NCBI GenBank assembly: GCA_004154925.1
Contig: QJNS01000095.1
Span: 62,001 to 126,000 of the forward strand
Length of the DNA stretch: 64,000 bases
DNA from: Monosporascus cannonballus
Lineage: Eukaryota > Ascomycota > Sordariomycetes > Xylariales
Direction: 5' to 3'
Position 1 is the stretch's first letter. Every line of letters starts with the position of its first letter. This document shows positions 11,311 through 24,965 of this stretch, in pieces. The translations under genes and the position numbers were made by a program. The notes under the pieces are model-generated. The model did not search any database. It worked only from the letters and a program-made list of their open reading frames with translations, and was not told where the DNA came from.

Positions 11311-14300
11311 CTACCTCGTGAGGCCCGACGCGGGCATCTCTCCGTACCTCCCTCTGTTTCTCGTGGTGTCATACGCGTTGATAACGCGCGTCTGACTTTC
11401 ATCTGCCTGCGAGAAGGCATAGCCGCGCTGCTTTCGCATCCGCTGTACTTGGCGGACCTTCCTGATGGCCTTCTGGAACTGCTCCATTCTGCAAAACGGT
11501 ATGTTAGTTACATGAGCGGGGATGGTAACACACCCGAGCGAAGAGAAAGCCCAGGAGAAGCTCTAGACATACCTTGGCCGGTAATCCTGGATGTTGTATT
11601 TCTGGATTTCCTGAATGTGGTGGTACGTCTTTGGGTAATACATCCTCTTCGCATACTTCCAGGCGATGTCTCGAAGAAGACATAAAAGCGGCAGCGCGAC
11701 CAGCTGTAGCCAGAAGACGGGAGCGGTGAATAGCTTCGGCACAAGACCGTGATACTCCATGGAGAACCCTAGCATTGGACCTACAGTGCCGTAAGCAGCC
11801 ACAAACACGTACCAGATCACCATGCTGCCGGGGATGGCCATGACATGGTACTTCGTCCAGTTACTCGTGATTAGCGCGGCCTTGCCGAGGGTAGTCGCGA
11901 GGGTGGCGCCGTAGAGAGCGGAACCCCAGACCCAGTGGCCCGCCGCCGTGCCATCAATCATCTTCAGGTCACCGTACCATAGGTACTCCCCAACGTAATA
12001 TAGAAGGATCGAGTGATAAGTCGCGTTAGCCACCCAGCTATAGAAATTCCTGAGCCGGAAGAACTGGTTCTGCTGGCCCAAAGTATATAGTTGCGGATAA
12101 CGGTCAAGTAACCGGGCAGAAATGAACTGGTCCAGAATACCTAGCACAAGGGGCGGAAGGACGGTGAAGAAGACGTTATAGAACGATAGTGTCCAGGATT
12201 CGTATATGATTGCGCCGGAAAAGACGTTTTGGAAAGTGTACTAGACCAAGGTTAGCTGTTGAGCGACGTCGATGGTTAAAGATCAGAGACACGGAAACAA
12301 GGATACACTGAAAACGATTGTGCTACGAAATTATCGCGGGGCACGAGCCGTGGTGGAGACCAAGTGCAAGTTGGAACGGCCTACTCACCCAGAATTGTGT
12401 CATGTATAGAGCAATGTTCTTGTAGAACGAGAAAAGAATGGTTTTGCTGATTCTCTGATAACTCCAGGCACCATGGACGAGAGTGAGTTTGCGTAGATAA
12501 CGGAATTGGGCAATCGAGATATCGGCCGAACGGGCTGCCTGAAGCCCTTCAAGGCCAGAAATGCCCACTCCAATATGGGCGGCCTGGATCATAGAGACAT
12601 CGTTCGCCCCGTCACCAATAGCTAAGAGGACTTCAGACGAGAACTTCTTCACCATCTTTACCACCAACGCCTTCTGCAACGGCGAGACACGACAACAAAT
12701 GACAGCTTTGCACATCACAGCTAGGTCGTAGAAGAGTTTCTCCATATCCTTTTCCAAAGCGTAAGTGAGAGAATTACCGTCAATGACAAGAGCCAATGTG
12801 TCCATCTCCACTGAAGCGTCAGCGTTATTTCGAATGGCGTCTAGCTTCTTCTGAATGTTATCGCGTGTTGCCACGGCATCCCCTTCGTTTATAATCAGGA
12901 GCATCATGTCTTCGCTCAGCAGCTTCGAACTCATACCGATGTTGATAGCCGTCTCCTGTCGATCCCCAGTGAGGACCCACACTTTGATGTTCGCCTGTTG
13001 CAGGGTATGGATAGTCTCGGGCACGCCATCCTGTAAACGATCCTCGATGGCAGTGGCGCCGAGCAGGTAAAAGTCACGCTCAATAAGTTCAGCCGCCTTG
13101 TCTAGCTCATCAGCTCGATTACCACCGACGGTGGTCTGAGCCTTGTCATATATCGCATACCACTCCTCGAACTCCTGCTCAGGAACCTCGCGCATAGCTA
13201 AGCAGAGGGTGCGGAGCCCTTCGGATGCGTACTCTTCCAGGTGCGACAGCGTCTGCTCAATATGGGGGTTATCATCGTTCAGGCGTTCGAGAATGACCGT
13301 ATCTGCGCCCTTGCAATAGCAGCGGATCTTCCCGTCTGGGCATCGATACATTGCGGACATCCGTTTCCTCGTAGAATTAAACTCGCAGATGGCGAGCAAT
13401 TCGTATTCAAATTCTTGACCGTCAGCTTCGATGATTACTGACCGGGGTTTGCGAGCGGTAAACGTATAACCTAAGGTTACAGCACCTTGAACCAATGCTC
13501 CTTCATCGGGCGATGCGGCCTGGTACTTGATCTTGCCGCCTTTCTCTTCGTCCCGCTCAGGGATGACGGTATGACAAGTTGCGAGAAGAGCCAGGAAATG
13601 TTGGATGGCGAGGGCAGTCTCGTGGGTCTTGACGTTCTCCCGCAATTTCTTGAAGTCGTGGATTCCGACTTCGACCCCATCTTGAACCGTTGCTCTTCTG
13701 TCTTCGGGGACTTCTTCCGCGTATTGGATGCCAGCAATTGTACATTGCTTAAATTCCATCATATTGCAAGTCAACGTTCCCGTTTTGTCAGAGAAGACGT
13801 AGCTAACCATGCCTAGTTCCTCAACAAGGCTTGACGTGCGACAATTTGCCGGCGTATCTGTCTTGTCGTAATAGATATCAAGATCGTCGTTTATCAGAAT
13901 GCCATGCCAGTACTTCACCAATTCTATTGTAACGAAAAGTGAGATCGGTACGAGCGAGGAGAACAGGACCCAGTAGGTGACCAAGTCCCTGAAAATGGTT
14001 TGCACGACGGTGCCAGCCGTGTTAAGAGAAGCCAATTCCAAGTACGGGACTGTTTCCAAGCGCGCTGATCGGTATACCAAATCGCCAATGGTGCAGATGA
14101 CGCTGAGCACTAGAAGAATGCCCACCAGAGCCAGGACCAGCATGTTGAGTTGCTTTTCCACACGCGTCCGCTTGATTGGCGCAGCCGTTGCGTTACGCAT
14201 GAGCTTCGTCTCATGCCCAGTAAAGACCACGACGCCATGAATCCAGGGTGTGTTTCTCAGTGTAGCCCCTCTCAAGAGCAGCTGTTCTGGGTTTAGAGGC

Positions 14301-15580
14301 AGTTCCTTCTCCCCTCCCCCGGATTGCAGAGTCAAAGTGGCTTCGTATGTGTACAAGCTGCTGTTCGGTTGTTCTGAACGAATCCGCCCTCCTAATCTGC
14401 TCAGCTCGGTAGGACTGACTATTGTTGAGGTCTCCGGCAAGGCCTGCTTGATCTTGAGATTGGTTTCACCATCAAGATTGGCCGTCTCGATGTAACACAG
14501 ACCTTCAGGCTCGGAACTCGCAAGTATAACGATGTCAGCAGGGAAGGACTGCTCGGATTCGACACGTATAATATCACCAACGCCGACATTGATCCATTTG
14601 GTATCCTCAAACGTCGATCCCCGTAAGACTTTAGTTTTCGAGTTGTTGAGTGCACTGTCGGCCTGTTTCCTCCTGTAGTCCTCCACCATCTCCTTGCCCG
14701 CCGACACCATTAGCACAACTATGAGGGGCCCAATGGTGGTATATTTATTTGTAGGAGACAGGCCGGGTATCTGTTGGAGAGCGGCCGTGAACAAGAAGAA
14801 GACGTTCGCGAATTTGGAGAACTGCTCAAACAGGAACTTGGGAAGGAAGGTGATAACATTGTACTTGGCCGTCGATACGTGGTTGTCGACATACTTGTTA
14901 GCAGCATTGGCGGGGGGGTTGTTCAAGTGTATGATCCGGGGCCCGAGTGTCGACGGATCAGGTTTTCCTCCTCCAAACCCGAATTTGAAGTCAAACTTCT
15001 TGGCCTGCTTCGTCTGCGATCCTACACCTGTAGAATCTGACCGTCCGCGGGCGGGTTCAGTCAAAGGTAGATCCATCTCTGAGTAACCCTTTTGTCCCAT
15101 GCCCAACATGCTCTTGGCCCTGCCGAAGAAGCCTCCGCCTAACGTAAGTACACTGTTACGATCCCGTGCATTGTCCCGGCCCATCGAGTCACTTCCTGCG
15201 TTTCCTGACCCTCCGTGTTGGTAATATGATTGACCGTCTTCGGGATAGTCATCTAAGTCGTCGGCATATCTCTGGTAATTGTTCAAATCGGAAGTTTGAC
15301 TGTAATTCCTATCTGCGTCGCCCATATATGGTGGACGAGGTGCGGAGTAGCTGACGCCGGTCGGAGGGTTCTTCACGGAAGGATGGGTGGTCTGACTCCC
15401 GCCGACAAAATCATCATAGGATACAGAGGGTCGAGAAGGATTATCGTTCTCGTATGAACGCATCAGTTCGTCGTCGTTGAGTGGCGCGCGCTGTCCGCCG
15501 TATGAAGGTTGCTCATCGAGATCGAGCAATAAATTGTTTCCATGGCTGGAGCCCCCCGGAGGAGGTGCGCTACCAGCCAT
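11311..15580 (-). CDS. drs2: P4-type ATPase, Drs2-like aminophospholipid flippase
   Basis: Translocates aminophospholipids such as phosphatidylserine from the lumenal to the cytosolic leaflet at the trans-Golgi/endosome, normally with a Cdc50-family partner. Exons 15580-12389, 12240-11573 and 11488-11311 join in phase to 1345 residues, matching the usual length of about 1350. Visible signatures are the actuator DGET (D370), the phosphorylation motif DKTGTLT (D598, the catalytic aspartate) and the hinge GDGANDVSMIQ (D990). The long Gly/Ser/Tyr-rich N-terminal tail (about 1-220) is typical of Drs2. The second exon carries the last membrane helices (FQNVFSGAIIYESW, then NATYHSILLYYVGEYLW). The third encodes a basic tail (RMRKQRGYAFSQADE..TRVINAYDTT) matching the regulatory Drs2 C-terminus. 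Introns are 12388-12241 (148 bp) and 11572-11489. The call is very secure. Confidence 0.96.
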
Positions 15581-16909
15581 TTTGGGCGAGAGGGATCGAG
15601 GTTTCAGGAGGGACGGAGGATGATGGGAGGCATGCGGAAGGTAAAAGAGCGGACGTGATCACGGATATAATAGTCCAGCCTGTTTAGCAAGGCGTCAAAA
15701 AGGTCGAAGTGAATTGCAAGAGCATCACCAGCCTGGCCCGCCGTTGAGAGTAGAGGTATCAACACGTACGTACTAATACATCATACGGTTGATGTGCTTG
15801 TTGTTTCCGCCCCTGTACTCGACTAATCGATTTGCGCCGCAGTTTCTGGTCAGGAGCCGGATGTCTTTGCTTAAGTGTGAGTAATGAAGCGAAACCGAAT
15901 CAACGATCCAGGAACCAACAAAATTGCCAAAGCTTGGATGGCGAAAGCAACGAAAGCGTTTTGGAGGTTCAAAATGAGGCCCGGAAATAATGATAATGAT
16001 GATAGGGAGGGTGAGGTAGTTGCAACAGAAAAATGCCTTGAATCTACTGGCGACGAAAATAATGTGCATATGTGTTACGATTACGATTTGCCCATGAAAG
16101 AACAGCCGATAGACAAGGAAATCTATCAATGCTGTGCGGAATACGTACGTATGGAAAGTTTCGTTCCAACTGGTATGAGCAGGATGTCGTCGGGGTGGCT
16201 TGCGATACAAATGCCCCCCGTATTCACCATGTCGAAATTGCAATTGCACTGCCTCATTGCCCCCTGATGAGGGAGGACTAATCTGTGGACTAGGTACCTA
16301 GCGTATGCAACAGCAGTACCTATATAGGTACTGGACAGTAGAAGCCAGAATTTAGCTACCTACCTAGGTACCTAAGCACTAGTAAGAACTGAAAATACTT
16401 ACATGTACCTAGGTACCTCGCAGGTACATACAGGTACGTTAGTGTGTAGCCAGTTTGGCGGATCAGCCGCAGCCGACATTGGTGGGACGAACCGGGGTGA
16501 GTTGCATCACGGCAAGTGTGGCTCCGTGGCTTGTAAGTGTAGTCAGGTCTCCTGTCAGCAACACGCCGCCCATTTCTCTGATTTTTGTACTGAGTATAGG
16601 TTAGATATTTCGTGCTCCTGTAACCGTAAAAATACTGCCTCCTTCAGTTTGTACTAGGTGTGAACGTGGGATGTAAAAATTACAGGGAAGAGCAAACTAG
16701 GCGTAGCGTTGGGACGTATCAGCCACAATATTACGCGAATTCTAGAATTCGACTGCCTCGCCTAAGTTCTTCTGGGCTAGCCTGCTAAGTACCTCGTACT
16801 ACGGCTCGTACACGCTTCGTACCTACTTACAGGCTAGTAGGTACCTAGATTTTCCACCTACGGCCAATGCGCTCGTTGATGCCCGTCGCAGAAGAGCCGA
16901 GGGACGCAT
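15581..16909. other. Intergenic region rich in TACCTAGGTA words
   Basis: About 1.3 kb between the flippase start and the hydrolase 3' end. A 127-codon plus-strand frame at 15884-16267 is overlapped by an equally long minus-strand frame and has no recognisable motif, so I do not call it. Palindromic TAGGTACCTA / TACCTAGGTA words cluster at about 16291-16300, 16361-16372 and 16405-16418, with a related GTAGGTACCTAG near 16840. Confidence 0.5.
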
Positions 16910-18131
16910 TCACAGAAAGGCCCTGGAATCATCTCCCAACACAATCTTAACGAATTCACCGATGAACTTATTGCACTCGTCGGGCTTCTCAAGCATGGCC
17001 CAGTGATTCGCTTCCTTGACGAGCTCCTTCTTGAAAGGCCCCGCAAAGTACTTCTCCTGATCGTCAGCCAGCTTCGGGGGCAACGCGGCGTCACGCTCGG
17101 CCATGACTAACATGGCCGGCATCTTAAACTGGAACCCGGCATACTCCTCTGCGATGGGCATCTCGTCATCGTCGTTGAGCTCCCGCGTGCGGTACCAGTT
17201 GCAGGGGCCGTGCATGCCGTGTCGTTTATACTCCTGGACGTAGTAATCCAGCATTTCCTTGCTGACGAGGGGCGAAGGCCTGATCTTGTCGATTACCTCC
17301 TCGATGGCACCAACATCCGTAGAGAACATGGCCTGGCCATCGGGTGTCCTGCCACCGTACATACCGTTGAGAAAGCCGCGTAGGTTCTCCGTTGACTTGT
17401 CCACGATTCTCTCGGTCTCACCCCCAGCGATCTGCAACTGGTAACGGAAATTGGGCATCATCGCGACCATTTGCTCTAGCGTGACCTTATAGGGCCTCGG
17501 AGGCATGTACGGCACGCACAAGCTGAATACTCCCCGAATGAGCTGGGGGTAATACATAGTCATGCGCCAGACGAAGGCGCCGCCCCAGTCGTGGCCGCCG
17601 AGGATGATTGGCTGATCGGTGACCTCCTTGATGATGGTCGCGATGTGGCCACACATCTTCTTGAGCGTGTACTCTTCAGGGGACTCTGGAGCAGACGTCT
17701 GGCCGTACCCTAGCATATCCGGGACGACAACTTGCAAGTTCAGGGAAAGCAGGTATGGAACCTGGTTGCGCCATCCCATACCAAGGTCGGGCCTGTAAGT
17801 GCATAGGTTAATATTTCCCTATTCAAAAGATGCTAAGGGTTTCAGACACCCTTCCTGGAAGCCAATAGATTGAGAAGCACACTCGGATGGGTAGCGTCTT
17901 AAGAATAATACAAAAGAGTAACGAAGCCCGCGGAAGACCATTCATATACTCCAAGGAAGACGGGTATGTGTCATCCGAATGGAAGTAGACGTACCAGCCA
18001 TGAATGAGGACAACTGTAGCGACGGGGTCTCCCTCTGGTTTCGCTAGCATGTAGTGATAGGTGATATCCCCAATGGCGGTGAACTTATGCTCGACCCTAG
18101 GGTCGTTGGGAACTAAGGCGTCGATTGCCAT
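16910..18131 (-). CDS. Epoxide-hydrolase-like alpha/beta hydrolase
   Basis: Soluble alpha/beta-hydrolase of the epoxide hydrolase type, which would open an epoxide to a diol through a covalent aspartyl ester; the substrate is unknown. Two exons, 18131-17995 and 17792-16910, join in phase to 339 residues across a 202-bp intron (GTACGT..CAG). The join creates the oxyanion-hole motif HGWPD at about 44-48. The nucleophile elbow GGHDWGG puts Asp114 in the catalytic position, the acid is probably Asp278 (AERDAALPP) and the base His308 (ANHWAMLEKPDE). A lid region with several Tyr residues lies between them, as in active epoxide hydrolases. No signal peptide or membrane segment is seen. It is the last intact gene before the AT-rich transposon block, about 300 bp away, so heterochromatin spread could affect its expression. 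A haloalkane dehalogenase-like activity is the main alternative. Confidence 0.9.
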
Positions 18132-18939
18132 TCTGGATGCTAAACCAGAAAAACGACAATAGCGGCGAGAGCTTCAACCCCCGGATGATGAGCGGATGGT
18201 GTCAGTTCCGAATCGTTCTGTCCCCTCGCTCAAGGATGCGTTGCCAAGTAGGAGAATGAAGAATGGAGAATTTAACTCTGCGAAGGACCGAACAATTCAG
18301 TCACGAAAGAACGGAGGCCGAGGAACCGCTACTGAATATATATATCCGAGTTAGATGGGTCCCAAACCTCGTGGGGAATGGGCGGTTTGAATGCTCTAAG
18401 ATCCAAACCCTCAACCTCGCTTAATGGATAGATTTACCAAAAAAATAGAATTAATATCGAAGTATATTATATTAATCATTATAAGTGTAAGAATATTTAT
18501 AAAAAGAGGGTTATAAAATAATATAATTTAAAATTACATAAAAGAAAAGTTATATATTTGTTATAATAATTATAATAATAACTTAATTAATTATATTACA
18601 AATAAAAAAAAGCTACTCAATATAGAATTTCATATATAAACAAGCATTGTTTTTAAAAATTGTCTAAATTATTAAAAGTTTTACTTAAATATAAGTTAAT
18701 AAAATAGACAAATTATATAATTTTTATTATTATATAAGATATATTTAAGTTCAAGCTATATTTTTCAAACTAAGACAAATACGTAGAAAATAAATACTCG
18801 ATATAATTTGTACAATAGATACTATTTTTATTATTATATAATTTAATTAACGTGTTTTATTATATAGTAGTATTAATTTATTTATATTATTTTATAAAAA
18901 GAATGAATTAAATAATAACGTAATAGCTCAATTATTATA

Positions 18940-19100
18940 AGCTATTTTAAAAAGTAGGTATATTAGCAAATTTTTAATTAAATTATATATATTATAACTA
19001 GATACAAGCTTAGTAATATTTTATACGTATTAATTAGCAATAAAACATCGAAATTTTGCGGTATATATTTATATTTTTAGTATTTTTGTAAATTACTAGT
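18940..19100 (+). repeat. Left copy of a direct repeat flanking the transposon stack
   Basis: This stretch shares about 120 aligned bases, in the same orientation, with 39085-39210. Common words include ATATTAGCA, then TTATATATATTATAACT, a GCGGTATATA/GCCGTATATA end and matching spacing. Most differences are transitions, as RIP would cause. It lies just outside the Harbinger inverted repeat at 19179. It could be an old LTR or part of an older element into which the stack inserted. Confidence 0.5.
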
Positions 19101-19175
19101 TAATAGTAAATATTATTAAACGTATACGCCATATCATATTTAATATAAATATTATAAGAATAGAGATTGTTGTCT

Positions 19176-19178
19176 TAA
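19176..19178. repeat. Left TAA target-site duplication of the Harbinger element
   Basis: TAA lies directly before the inverted repeat GGGTGTGTTCG. The same TAA lies directly after the right inverted repeat, at 38077-38079. PIF/Harbinger transposons duplicate a 3-bp TTA/TAA target. Confidence 0.55.
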
Positions 19179-19446
19179 GGGTGTGTTCGATAGATCTTAG
19201 CAGCTGCGAAGCATGTATCTTTTCACCACTCTCCTCTATATTAAACTCTAAGAGCTACAACGCCTTTCCCTATCAGGAAGTGATCATCGTGAGACTTCAT
19301 GAGCGGCCGCGAAGATTTTTTTTGATGTACCCTTGGCAACCAGGCCTAGATAGGCTAGCTTATTGCGGCCGTTGAAGAAGCGACCGCGACGAGAAGCTGC
19401 CGTCGCGTTATCTCATCTTGATCAGGACCCCATTTTGGAGGTTGTG

Positions 19447-19465
19447 GCTGCGCCCGCGGCGCAGC
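19447..19465. repeat. GC-rich hairpin near the left Harbinger end
   Basis: An 8-bp perfect inverted repeat, GCTGCGCC and GGCGCAGC, is separated by CGC. It sits in a pocket of near-normal GC inside the AT-rich island, flanked by TTGATCA words at about 19418 and 19490. Subterminal hairpins are common in DNA transposons; any role here is inferred. Confidence 0.5.
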
Positions 19466-22400
19466 AGCCGTAGCCACAGCTATAGCTTTTGATCAAGAAA
19501 TATCTTCAGGGGCCCAATATATCAGCTAAACTCCTTTAAGAATAATACCCATAAAAACAAAAAACCTCTAAAACAAGACCTGATAACAAAATATATTTTT
19601 TTTGTTTTATTTAATACGTTCCTATATCAATTCGCAAAAATTATTAATATTAATTTTAATAATATATATTAATTACTAAACTTTTAATACTTTAACCTAT
19701 ATAATTTAACATAAAAATAAATTATTTATTTTTTAATATAATAATAATCTTAATTAATATAAACTAAAAATTATTATAATAAAAAATGGCTTAAAATCTC
19801 GATTAATATATACTATACCCTTTTATCCTTTTTAAATTAATATAATAATAATATAATCTTAAAAATCAAAATAATAATATATAAAGCTTAAAATCGTTAG
19901 TAATAAATGCCGAAATATATTTTCTTTTTTATTAGCCAAATGTAAATAATATATTCGAAAATTTAAAATAAATATTTTAAATTTTCGAATACTTAATTTT
20001 TCAACACGAAACGTTTATTCTTTTTTAATACCTTTACCGGTTTTTTGCCATTATAAATATAATTAATCTATATGCCAATATTATATATATGGCCGATAAC
20101 CTTATAAAAGCTTTACGCCGTTAGTTTATTCGCCTTATATTAAGCGTTATATTTAACAAGTAAAGCCGTATTTTACGAAAAAAATAAATTAAGATAATAT
20201 AATTTGGTTTTTAGAAAATTTAATATTTTTTTGGTTATTAAAATAAATTTTAAAAAGTTTTTAATAATTTAAGCTTGTCGTTAATAGTTAATTTAATTAT
20301 TATCTAAATTATATTATTAATTAAAATTAAAAAATATCTAATTTTTATATTAATAATTTTATATTTTATTTTTATTTTAATATTTGCAAATACGAAAAGG
20401 CTTAATCCAGAAATATTCGACCGTATAGCTGTCGGATAATATAACCATATTATTTTTAATCGTAAATAAATATCGAATAATTAATTCCAAATTGTTATAT
20501 TAAATTTTGTTTTCGAATAACGATATAATTTGGTTATTATTAACGAAATATATTTATTATTAAAATAAAAAGATTTTCGGCCTAAATATATTAATATCTG
20601 TAATTTACGTTTTATTTTCCTTACTTATATATATTAATTTACGTATATAATAATTATTAATAATATTATAAAAAAATCGTAAAATATAACGGCTTTCGTT
20701 AAATTGGCGGCCTAACTGGATATGGCTATAAGGCGGAGATCCGGCGTTTTAATATTAATTATTTCGAAATCGATATTATTATTTTCCTTATATTAAAAAA
20801 TTAACGTTAAAATTAAAAATATTTAATTTTTTTAAATTAATATATTTAAATTATTAAATAATATTTTTTAAATTTAAATTCATAATTAATATTTTATTAT
20901 TAAAATTATTATTTATACTAATAATAAGATGAAAATTATGGATATTTGTAATTACTTAATTAAAATTATCATAAACCGAGGGTATTTATTAAAAGTTAAA
21001 AAAAGTTATTAAATTTTATAATTTCGAAATATTTTACAGGAATTAAGTTTGTATATATAATAACTTAAAATAATCGAATAATTTTATCCGTATCGTTATA
21101 TTTATTATTGCTTTTAAATTAGGTATAAATATTCCGGATATTATTCGAATAATGTAATAAAATATATCGTAAAACTTTTCGATTAAGGATTTTTAACAAT
21201 AATTTGGTTAAATAATTCGTAATTATAAACGATTAAACATAATTAGCTATAAATACGCTATATTATTTGCATCTTATTAGGCGCTCGACAGGTATAAAAC
21301 TAAATTATCTATTTTAAAAAAAGCTAAAATAACGAAAACGATCTAGGCTCGGCAAGCCAAAAATCGTGTTATCTATAAAAACATAAAGGTCGCAATGGAA
21401 AACGACGTAACGGACTTGGATAATAAAAAGGACGATACGTAATCTATTGCAAATAATCTCGATCAGGACGAAATAATTATCGAATCTCAATCTTAGCTTT
21501 CGATCGGCCAAAATATTATCCGTAATCCTCCGAAATGGAACATAAAAAAAGAATATATAAAAATGTCCGGATCGTTATTACTACGAAACCGCTTCGTTTT
21601 TCGTTTTGCATTATACGACTGCTACTTTTTTCTAAGGTGTACAACTACCTAATTCAAAAGCTTAAACCAATTAAGGGCAAACGCTTTTACAAAGTATTAA
21701 CTTTCGTCTAAGGTGGTATAGATTATTTTAACTTCGAATAATATCTTTTTTGGCGGGCAACGAAATCTAGGCGCTTTTGCGAAAGCTATAAATTTCTCGT
21801 ATAATATATCATAATATCTGTATATAACAAGATCTTAATTAGCCGGAATTAAAAATTCCTACTAACTTTTATATGTTAATAATCTTTCGCGTATTCGTTT
21901 TTTCTTTAAAACGTTAATTAATCGGTTAATCCAAATGGTCGAATTAATAACTTGGCCTAAATCGTTATAAAGAATCTAATTACAAATAAAATTTTTAAAT
22001 ATTATATTAATTTTTTTATATTAATGCCAGAAATTTAAGGTACGCATACGAATATTTTGTTCTAAAGGCATAACCCGGCAAAACTAGAAAAATTCGAATT
22101 TATTATATTTTAAAAAAGGAGATAATAACGCAACGAGCCCGGGCTGCAACTGTTATATACATAACGGTTTAAGAATAACAAATATATTCTAATTAGGATA
22201 AAAATAGTATTAATAATAAGCTATAGCATAAATAACAGTATATATATATTTATAAAAAACGTTTTATTATTAAGTTATTACGAATTTTCGTTTTTTTAAA
22301 AAAACAAATATATTAAACGAAGCCGTTTTTACGCAATTACAACTCAGGCTTCGCTAGCTTGTTACAGGGATTTGGGATTTGATTGGTTAATATTTAGCGT

Positions 22401-22499
22401 TGTGGAGCGATACTTGAGTGATTTTGAAAAAATTGGGAAAACGAGCTAGAAAAGCCTAAGCTAGCTGAGGTAACCGTCGCGGCCATTGAAACAGTGGTT

Positions 22500-23640
22500 A
22501 CTTACATTGATTCTACCCTTTATAACCTTGTAAGTTATTAATTTTATAAGAATTATTGCCAAACCTTATAAAGCTATTATCGAACGTTAATGCCCGATAA
22601 TTATTATGCTATTTAAAAACGTAAATATTATAACTGTTATATATTAATTTTAACTAACAATAACTAAGATAGTTATATCGGTTTTCGATTTCGTTATTAA
22701 CGAAAAATAACTATCAAATTATTGTAATATTAAGTTTAACGAGTTATTAAAAATTATTAATTATTATATTTTTAACGTTAATAATTTTAAATTTCTTTAT
22801 ATTTTTCGAATACACAAATTATTTTTCTAACATTTATATAATAAATAAAAGATAATATATACTTTTATTATAAAATAGATATATTTATTCGTTATAAATT
22901 AATAATATTTATCTAGATATACGCTTTTAACGAACTTTAATATAACGTTAAATACGTTTAAAATTATTTTATTAATACGATTAATCATATTTTTTATTAA
23001 TTACTTAATGTTTATTAAATATTATATATTAATTTCGTCTATCCGATAAACTTTTATAAAATAATTAATAAAATCCGAAAAGATAATTGCGGATGGCCTT
23101 ACTTTAAAAATTATATCGGGGCTATCGACGGTACGGTAATTTACGCCTATATACTGGCTACCTAAACGAAAATATAGTATTACTACAAAACATTTTTCGT
23201 ATAAAACGTATTAATAGTAATAAATTGAAATATAACTTTTGTATATATATACACCGGTTATAAAAACTCGATAAACAATAAAACGGTACTAAACTTTATT
23301 ATAATAAATAATTTAAATATATCTTACGAAAAAGATCTGTTAATAAATTCGGGATATATCTTTAAAAAAAGGAATAATTACGCCTTATTTAAACGTAAAA
23401 TATTACTTAAAAATAAGTTGCCGTTAATTAATGCCTTTAAAATTATCAAAAGTTATATAATTTGAAGCATAACTTTTTTTAAAATAAAAGCGGAATAAAT
23501 ATTCGGTATTTTAAAGAAATAATAGAAAATCGTAAGGACGAATATGGCCGAATACGCTATTAATAATCAGGTTCTTTTTATATACGCGTTAATAGCGATT
23601 TATAATTTCGCGAGTTAATTTAAAGCTATATTTAACGATA
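22500..23640 (+). pseudogene. Degenerate PIF/Harbinger (HARBI1-like) transposase
   Basis: Reading through stops on the plus strand gives a recognisable DDE nuclease remnant. Around 23100-23135 the frame reads WPYFKNYIGAIDGT, the first catalytic Asp region of Harbinger transposases. Around 23320-23400 comes LLINSGYIF, then FKRK. Around 23500-23615 the C-terminal pattern IFGILKK .. MAEYAINNQ .. ALIAIYNFA matches the family ending in which a helix carrying the last acidic residue precedes LHNF. Many codons are hit by RIP-type C-to-T/G-to-A changes, so no functional protein is possible. N-terminal limits are uncertain. Confidence 0.65.
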
Positions 23641-24960
23641 AAAAAGATAATAATAAAATAAATAGCTATAAAGTTGCCCGAATCCTTAAATTCGCTACTC
23701 GTTTTAACGTATTATATTCGTAGTGGAATAAAAAAAGGCATATTATTTGCTGGCTTTTCGAACGATAAATCGGGTTTAAAAATAAATGCCTTTAGAAATC
23801 GTATAACAATAACGATATGGACTGATTATTATATATATACAAAAAAGTCTATATAAAAAATAGTTAAAGGAATAATTATAGCAAGAAAATTGTTAGCAAT
23901 TTTAATAATATGAAAAAATATATATAGATAACAATTTAAATAACAGGTTAAAGACGTTAAAATTACATACAAATTTAAATAATTTTAACTAAAAATAATA
24001 ATATCGTAAGGTATTTTAAAACAATAACTACAAATTTTTCGAAGTTAATTATACGAATTTTTTTAGACAATTTTACTTATATATATTAACAATTTAATTA
24101 ACTTATATTAACTCGATTATTAACCCGTTATAATAATCTCGTATATTTTCTACATTATTCTTTATTTAAAATAATATCTAATAATTAAAAACTTTTTTTT
24201 TGAAATGTTTTCTCAATTTTATCTGATTAGCTGGTATGAAATTTTCCGAATTTAATTAATCGATTTTTTATTATTTTCTTAAATTCTGTAAACATTTTCA
24301 AATTTCGATAGATTTCGTTAGCGTTTGTAAAGCAGTTTTAAACAAATTAATTACGCTTAAAAAACTCTTATTATTATTATTTTTCGTTTTCGAAAACAAT
24401 TCGAAAAAACGTTGTAACAATCTTGAGATATTTAGGATATTTGAAAAAACTCTTAAATAGCCCGATTCTAAGTAAGTTAAATTATAACCCGAGATATTAC
24501 AAAATTTCTAACGTTTTAAAACTACTATTTTCTTTTAGGTTTCGCTTATTATTATTTTCTTAAACGACTTTTTCGCTTTTAATATATAATTACTTTTGGA
24601 AAATTATCGCGAACTTAGTTTGCCGTTATTTTTAAGCTTAAGCCACTTTTGCTATAGCCGTATAAAACTCGAATACGCTTTTATATTTTTCTCATAACGA
24701 AAGTTCTATTAATTCGATCCATTTCGTCTTAAAGTGTTCTAAATGCTATCGTTTCTAAAAATTATCGTTAACTTAAAAGGTGTTTATAGCTTTATTAAAG
24801 TAAAGCCTGTTTTTTATTATATATATATATTACAACTTTACAAATATATTAAACTTTTTTAAATTATACTTTTTATTTAATATAATATGATTAAAGTTTA
24901 AGCCAAAAATAAACAGGCTATATTTATTCAGCTTTTTACGAATTTAAGTTTATAAAAGTT

Positions 24961-24965
24961 CTTAT
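24961..24965. repeat. Left target-site duplication of the outer LTR element (imperfect)
   Basis: CTTAT precedes the left LTR; CTTAA follows the right LTR at 37474-37478. Four of five bases match. The T/A difference is not a RIP-type change, so one copy has mutated otherwise or the boundary is off by a base. Confidence 0.45.

Noticed and set aside
15884..16267. 127-codon plus-strand frame upstream of drs2
   Set aside because: An equally long frame runs antisense over it, composition is unremarkable and no domain is recognisable.
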